Origin: an uncultured Bacilli bacterium
GTDB taxonomy: Bacteria; Bacillota_I; Bacilli_A; RFN20; CAG-288
DNA length: 9,792 nucleotides
Direction: 5' to 3'
Assembly: GCA_934700375.1 (NCBI GenBank)
Contig: CAKUXT010000067.1
Coordinates: 1 to 9,792, forward strand
Numbering within the stretch: position 1 is the stretch's first letter; every line of letters begins with the position of its first letter. Below the pieces are notes generated by a model. The model had not been told where the DNA came from. It worked only from the letters and a program-made list of their open reading frames with translations, and did not search any database. Both the position numbers and the translations under genes were made by a program. Shown here piece after piece: positions 6,149 through 9,792 of the stretch.

Positions 6149-7380
6149 CATTCGATCCTTATCAGCTGCGTCATGACTTCCCGATGTATGAGGAGCATGA
6201 TTCCAAGTTCAAAGGTCTTCCTTTAGTCTATCTCGATAACTCTGCTACGACCTTTAAACCATATCCTGTCATCGACGCTGTAAATCATTACTACAAAGAT
6301 ATCACTGCCAATACAAGAAGAGGCGACTACTCTCTTGCCCATGAGGCTGATCTTGCTTTGGAAAACGCAAGAAAGACAGTCGCTGCGTTTTTGAATGCAA
6401 AAGAGGAAGAGATCTGCTTCACTTCCGGTGATACGATGGGAATGAACGAAGTCGCATACGGACTTCTTCCTTTCCTGAAAGAAGGAGACGAAATCCTTCT
6501 TTCCATGGAAGAGCACGCTTCCAACGTCCTTCCTTGGTTCAATGTCGCTAAGATCACAAAGGCGGTCATCCGCTATATTCCTTTTGACGAAAACGGTAGG
6601 CTGACAGTCGAGAACTTCAAGAAATCTCTTACTGATAGAACAAAGGTTGTTTCCTTGGCATCTGTCAGCAATGTTCTTGGATATGCGCTTCCTGTCAAAG
6701 AGTTTGCTGCTCTTGCTCATCAAAAAGGTGCCATCTATATCGATGATGCCGCACAGAGCGTTCCGCATATGAAGATCGATGTCAAAGACAGCAATGTCGA
6801 CTTCTTGGCCTTCTCTGGCCATAAGATGGTCGGACCTACTGGAACTGGTGTCTTATATGGCAAGAAAGAGATGCTTGAGAAGATCTCTCCGACCTTCTAT
6901 GGCGGTGAGATGAACGCAAGATTCGATTCTACCGGCTATCTCTCTCTTGATGATCTTCCCTATCGTTTAGAGGCCGGAACACAGAATGTCGCCGGAATCT
7001 TAGGACTGGCAAAAGCCTGTCAGTATCTTGAAAACATCGGATTCGATAAAATCCATGAACACGAACTTCATCTCAGAAGAATGGCTGTTGAAGGATTGAA
7101 GAAGAACGGAAACGCAATTCTTTACAATGAAGATGCAGACAGCGGCATTGTCACATTCAATATCAAGGACGTCTTCGCTCAGGATGTCGCTACCTATCTC
7201 TCCAGCAAAGGCGTATTTGTAAGAAGCGGTCAGCACTGTGCCAAGATTCTCCCTGAATACTTGAAGACACAGGGAACTGTCCGCGCTTCCTTCTATCTCT
7301 ACAACACGGAAGAAGACGTAAAGGCTTTTGTCAAAGCCTGTTCTACTGCGGAGGATTTCTTAGATGCCTTTTTCAATTAA
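6145..7380 (+). CDS. SufS, PLP-dependent cysteine desulfurase
   Basis: SufS removes sulfur from L-cysteine to give alanine and an enzyme-bound persulfide, the sulfur source for the pathway. The 411-residue length is normal for group II desulfurases. Visible landmarks are V-Y-L-D-N-S-A-T-T (28-36), E-E-H-A-S-N-V-L-P-W with His124 stacking on PLP, I-Y-I-D-D-A-A-Q-S-V-P (the Asp that holds the pyridine nitrogen), S-G-H-K with the PLP lysine at 227, and the short catalytic loop RSGQHCA with Cys365, followed by GTVRASFYLYNTEEDV. The phosphate-binding segment reads T-S-G-D-T-M-G-M-N, where T-R-G-T-T-E-A-I-N is more usual. The ATG overlaps the sufD stop (ATGA), with AGGAG at 6130-6134. It partners with the SufU encoded next. 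Confidence 0.96.
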   Translation: MTFDPYQLRHDFPMYEEHDSKFKGLPLVYLDNSATTFKPYPVIDAVNHYYKDITANTRRGDYSLAHEADLALENARKTVAAFLNAKEEEICFTSGDTMGMNEVAYGLLPFLKEGDEILLSMEEHASNVLPWFNVAKITKAVIRYIPFDENGRLTVENFKKSLTDRTKVVSLASVSNVLGYALPVKEFAALAHQKGAIYIDDAAQSVPHMKIDVKDSNVDFLAFSGHKMVGPTGTGVLYGKKEMLEKISPTFYGGEMNARFDSTGYLSLDDLPYRLEAGTQNVAGILGLAKACQYLENIGFDKIHEHELHLRRMAVEGLKKNGNAILYNEDADSGIVTFNIKDVFAQDVATYLSSKGVFVRSGQHCAKILPEYLKTQGTVRASFYLYNTEEDVKAFVKACSTAEDFLDAFFN

Positions 7381-7819
7381 CGATCCCGAAATCATGAGGG
7401 AAATCATCGTCGACAATTATCAGAACCCAAGAAATTTCGAAGAGGTCAACGATGAGAGATATATCACCATCCATATGGATTCTGCTTCCTGTATCGATGA
7501 TATCTACATTCAGGTTCTTTTCGATGGCGACATCGTAAAAGACTGCAAATGGCATGGAAAAGGATGCGCAATCTCTACTGCTTCCACTTCCATCATGTCT
7601 GAGATGATCATTGGCAAGAACAAAGAAGAAGCCCTGAGGATGATGAGTGAATTCAATAAGATGCTTGCAGGCGAAGACTTCGACGAGGAACTCCTCGGCG
7701 ATTCTATCTGCTTTGCCAATGTCAACAGACAGCCTTCTAGAATCACCTGCGCCAATATTTCCTGGCGCGGTCTTCAGAAAGCTTTCTTAGAAGAGGAGAA
7801 GAAAGAACATGAACGATAA
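7364..7819 (+). CDS. SufU, zinc-dependent sulfur acceptor for SufS
   Basis: This is a U-type protein of 151 residues. In Bacillota, SufU takes the persulfide from SufS and passes sulfur to SufBCD, acting as a zinc-dependent transferase. The four residues that match the Bacillus SufU zinc ligands are Cys43 and Asp45 (S-C-I-D), Cys68 (K-G-C-A-I-S) and Cys129 (R-I-T-C-A-N-I-S-W). The spacer of about 20 residues between the second and third Cys regions that marks SufU against IscU is present (79-115). The more usual T-C-G-D motif is S-C-I-D here. The start lies 17 nt inside the end of sufS, with GGAGG (7350-7354) at 9 nt; the 3' end overlaps sufB by 11 nt, so translation is likely coupled on both sides. 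Confidence 0.95.
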   Translation: MPFSINDPEIMREIIVDNYQNPRNFEEVNDERYITIHMDSASCIDDIYIQVLFDGDIVKDCKWHGKGCAISTASTSIMSEMIIGKNKEEALRMMSEFNKMLAGEDFDEELLGDSICFANVNRQPSRITCANISWRGLQKAFLEEEKKEHER

Positions 7820-9218
7820 GGAAAAGACTTTGTTAGATAACGATGATCGTGCCAAATACGAGTTCAGAGACAAAGACATCGCTATCTACCGCACCGCAAA
7901 AGGTCTGACAGAAGACACCATCCGTGAAATCTCCAAAATCAAAGGAGAACCCGAATTCATGCTCGATTTCCGTCTTAAATCCTATCATGAATTCGTCAAA
8001 CATCATCAGCCGCAGTTTGGACCTGACCTCAATTGGATCGACTTCCAGGATTATACCTACTACACTAAAGTCTCCGATAAGATTGCACAGGACTGGAACG
8101 AAGTTCCTGATGAAGTCAAAAATACCTTTGATAAATTAGGCATTCCGGAAGCGGAACAGAAGTTCCTCTCCGGTGTCACGACACAGTATGAATCCGAAGC
8201 TGTCTATAGCAACATGCTTAAAGAAGTCACCGATAAAGGTGTTGTCTTCTTGGATACGGATACTGGTCTGAAAGAGTATCCTGAACTTTTCAAGAAGTAT
8301 TTCGGAAAACTGGTTCCTCCTCAGGACAACAAATATGCAGCTCTTAACTCTGCAGTCTGGAGCGGTGGAAGCTTTATCTACGTTCCTAAGGGCGTCAAAT
8401 TGGATAAACCGCTTCAGTCCTATTTCCGTATCAACAACAAGAGAAGCGGTCAGTTTGAAAGAACGCTGATCATCGTCGATGACGATGCAGAGCTCAATTA
8501 TGTCGAAGGCTGCACAGCCCCGATGTATTCGGAAGAATCCCTTCACGCTGCTATCGTCGAGATTTTCGTCGGAAAGCGTGCCAAGATGCGCTATACCACG
8601 ATTCAGAACTGGTCCAACTCCATTCTCAACCTTGTCACACAACGCGCTATCGTCGATGATGATGGCTTGATGGAGTGGGTTGACGGAAACATCGGTTCCA
8701 AGCTCTGCATGAAATATCCTTGCTGCGTCTTAAAAGGCGAAAGAAGCAAAGGTTCTGTCATCTCCGTTGCTGTTGCAAGCGAAGGACAGTTCCAGGATAC
8801 CGGTGCAAAGATGATCCATCTCGGAAAAGAATCCTCTTCCACCATCATCTCGAAGTCTATCGCCAGAAACGGCGGAACGAGCAATTTCAGAGGTCAGATC
8901 CATATCGCCAAGAATGCAACAAATTCCAAAGCGCATGAGGAGTGCGACACCCTCATTCTGGATGATCATTCCTATTCTGATACGATTCCGAACAATGTCG
9001 TCGAGAACGCCTCTTCTTATCTTGAACATGAAGCGAGCGTTTCTCAGATCAATGAAGATCAGCTTTACTATCTCATGAGCAGAGGCTTGAATAAAGCCAA
9101 TGCGACGCAGATGATCGTCATGGGATTCTTGGAGCCCTTCAGCAAAGAGTTACCGATGGAGTATGCGGTAGAACTCAACCAGCTCATCAAATTTGATATG
9201 TCTGGCTCAATTGGATAA
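7809..9218 (+). CDS. SufB, Fe-S cluster scaffold protein
   Basis: SufB is the main scaffold of the SufBC2D complex, on which nascent clusters are assembled. The 469-residue length and features are typical of the Bacillota form. An N-terminal segment includes WIDFQDYTYYTK. There is the family motif AVWSGGSFIYVPKGVKLDKPLQSYFRI split over 345-375 nucleotide-adjacent codons near 8350-8430, then C-T-A-P-M-Y-S and R-Y-T-T-I-Q-N-W-S. At the C-terminus are E-C-D-T-L (Cys379), SDTIPNN, YLEHEASVSQINEDQLYYLMSRG, and the ending K-F-D-M-S-G-S-I-G. At the position of the Escherichia coli SufB Cys405, by my alignment on the LEHEA motif, there is Val398. Bacillus SufB as I recall it also lacks that Cys. GAGGAG (7793-7798) serves the start at 7809, inside the end of sufU. 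mnmG begins 2 nt after its stop. Confidence 0.96.
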   Translation: MNDKEKTLLDNDDRAKYEFRDKDIAIYRTAKGLTEDTIREISKIKGEPEFMLDFRLKSYHEFVKHHQPQFGPDLNWIDFQDYTYYTKVSDKIAQDWNEVPDEVKNTFDKLGIPEAEQKFLSGVTTQYESEAVYSNMLKEVTDKGVVFLDTDTGLKEYPELFKKYFGKLVPPQDNKYAALNSAVWSGGSFIYVPKGVKLDKPLQSYFRINNKRSGQFERTLIIVDDDAELNYVEGCTAPMYSEESLHAAIVEIFVGKRAKMRYTTIQNWSNSILNLVTQRAIVDDDGLMEWVDGNIGSKLCMKYPCCVLKGERSKGSVISVAVASEGQFQDTGAKMIHLGKESSSTIISKSIARNGGTSNFRGQIHIAKNATNSKAHEECDTLILDDHSYSDTIPNNVVENASSYLEHEASVSQINEDQLYYLMSRGLNKANATQMIVMGFLEPFSKELPMEYAVELNQLIKFDMSGSIG

Positions 9219-9220
9219 AC

Positions 9221-9792
9221 ATGTTAAACATAATCAAAAACGAATATGATGTCATCGTGATTGGCGGAGGCCATGCTGGAACAGAAGCCAGCTATGCCTC
9301 TAGCAGGATGGGGTTAAAGACTCTTCTTCTCTGCTTCAATTTTAAGATGGTCTCTAATATGCCCTGCAATCCGCATATCGGCGGAAGCGCAAAGGGCATC
9401 GTCGTCAGAGAAATCGATGCCTTAGGCGGCATTATGGGACGCATGGCCGATATGAAAGGTTCGCTCCTTCAGATCAAGGAACTGAACACTTCAAAAGGTC
9501 CTGGTGTCCGTTGTCTTCGTGCTCAGGAAGACAAAAGAGGTTATCCTAGAAACGTTCAGAATTACTTATTGACTCTGGACAATCTTGATATCAAAGAAGC
9601 AGAAGCCAAGAAGCTTGTTGTCGAAGACAATGTTGTAAAAGGCGTCATTTTAGAAGATAACACCTTCATCAAATGCAAAGCGATTGTTTTGGCAACCGGC
9701 ACACATATGGAATCTAGAATCCTCCGTGGGCACGAAATCAAGGACGAAGGACCAGATGGCGAGAAATCCTCTCATGGCTTATCAGGATCCAT
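9221..9792 (+). CDS. MnmG (GidA), tRNA wobble-uridine modification enzyme, 5' part
   Basis: MnmG is the FAD-binding partner of MnmE. Together they place a carboxymethylaminomethyl (or aminomethyl) group on C5 of uridine 34 in several tRNAs. The first 190 codons are in the window and the gene runs off the end; the full protein is usually about 620 residues. Visible are the FAD Rossmann motif V-I-G-G-G-H-A-G-T-E-A (13-23), the family signature C-N-P-H-I-G-G-S-A-K-G-I-V-V-R-E-I-D-A-L, then LNTSKGPGVRCLRAQ, an LATGTHMESRILRG block, and GPDGEKSSHGLSG at the cut edge. The start ATG is 2 nt after the sufB stop. I see no strong Shine-Dalgarno sequence before it, so translation is probably coupled to sufB and the gene belongs to the suf transcript unless a promoter lies inside sufB. 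The alternative, an MnmG-like paralogue, is less likely given the intact signature. Confidence 0.93.
   Translation, partial: MLNIIKNEYDVIVIGGGHAGTEASYASSRMGLKTLLLCFNFKMVSNMPCNPHIGGSAKGIVVREIDALGGIMGRMADMKGSLLQIKELNTSKGPGVRCLRAQEDKRGYPRNVQNYLLTLDNLDIKEAEAKKLVVEDNVVKGVILEDNTFIKCKAIVLATGTHMESRILRGHEIKDEGPDGEKSSHGLSGS

Noticed and set aside
6223..6822. 199-residue reverse-strand open frame
   Set aside because: It lies wholly inside sufS, whose motifs are unambiguous, has no ribosome binding site, and its translation matches nothing I recognise. It is a shadow frame.
1..9792. CRISPR array, tRNA/rRNA, prophage genes or a defence island
   Set aside because: No spaced direct repeats, cloverleaf or rRNA sequence, integrase or defence-type domains were seen. 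The gene content is core metabolism and secretion-associated lipoproteins.

Overview
The window looks like a chromosomal segment of a low-to-moderate GC Gram-positive bacterium (Bacillota), most likely from the Erysipelotrichia or a near relative. This rests on three things: lipoproteins with Gram-positive-style signal peptides, the SUF operon order sufC-sufD-sufS-sufU-sufB (SufU is the Bacillota-type scaffold/sulfur-transfer protein), and a parvulin lipoprotein whose conserved blocks resemble those I remember from Erysipelotrichia. TGA is used as a stop (sufD) and Trp is TGG, so this is the standard bacterial code and not the Mycoplasma code. All real genes are on the + strand. The lineage is an inference; no rRNA or tRNA is present to confirm it.

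Layout. Positions 1-313 are non-coding or degraded sequence: an edge palindrome, a weak hint of an IS30-type transposase tail, and a good sigma-A promoter (238-266) for the first gene. Positions 314-3986 hold two tandem large lipoproteins with a 14-nt overlap. The first has a recognisable PrsA-like parvulin (peptidyl-prolyl isomerase) core with both active-site-type histidines. The second looks like a diverged paralogue that has lost them. An intrinsic terminator (3998-4028) follows, then a HIT-family nucleotide hydrolase gene (4048-4473) and a second terminator (4481-4510).

Positions 4570-4638 are the control region of the suf operon: a candidate promoter, a perfect 20-bp palindrome over the expected transcription start, and a strong ribosome binding site. 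Positions 4644-9218 are sufC, sufD, sufS, sufU and sufB, tightly packed, with three of the four junctions overlapping. Two nucleotides later mnmG begins and runs off the window end.

How the genes work together. SufS takes sulfur from cysteine, SufU accepts it through a zinc site, and the SufB-SufC-SufD ATPase scaffold builds Fe-S clusters for the cell. MnmG modifies the wobble uridine of tRNAs that in most bacteria also receive sulfur derived from a cysteine desulfurase, so its placement behind sufB is functionally sensible. The lipoproteins probably fold secreted proteins outside the membrane. Their proximity to a HIT gene recalls the prsA/hit neighbourhood of Bacillus.

I do not see an evidently new multi-gene system. 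The items most worth a second look are the palindromic operator candidate in front of sufC, the very short SufD, the parvulin lipoprotein pair with one apparently inactive partner, and the suf-mnmG linkage.
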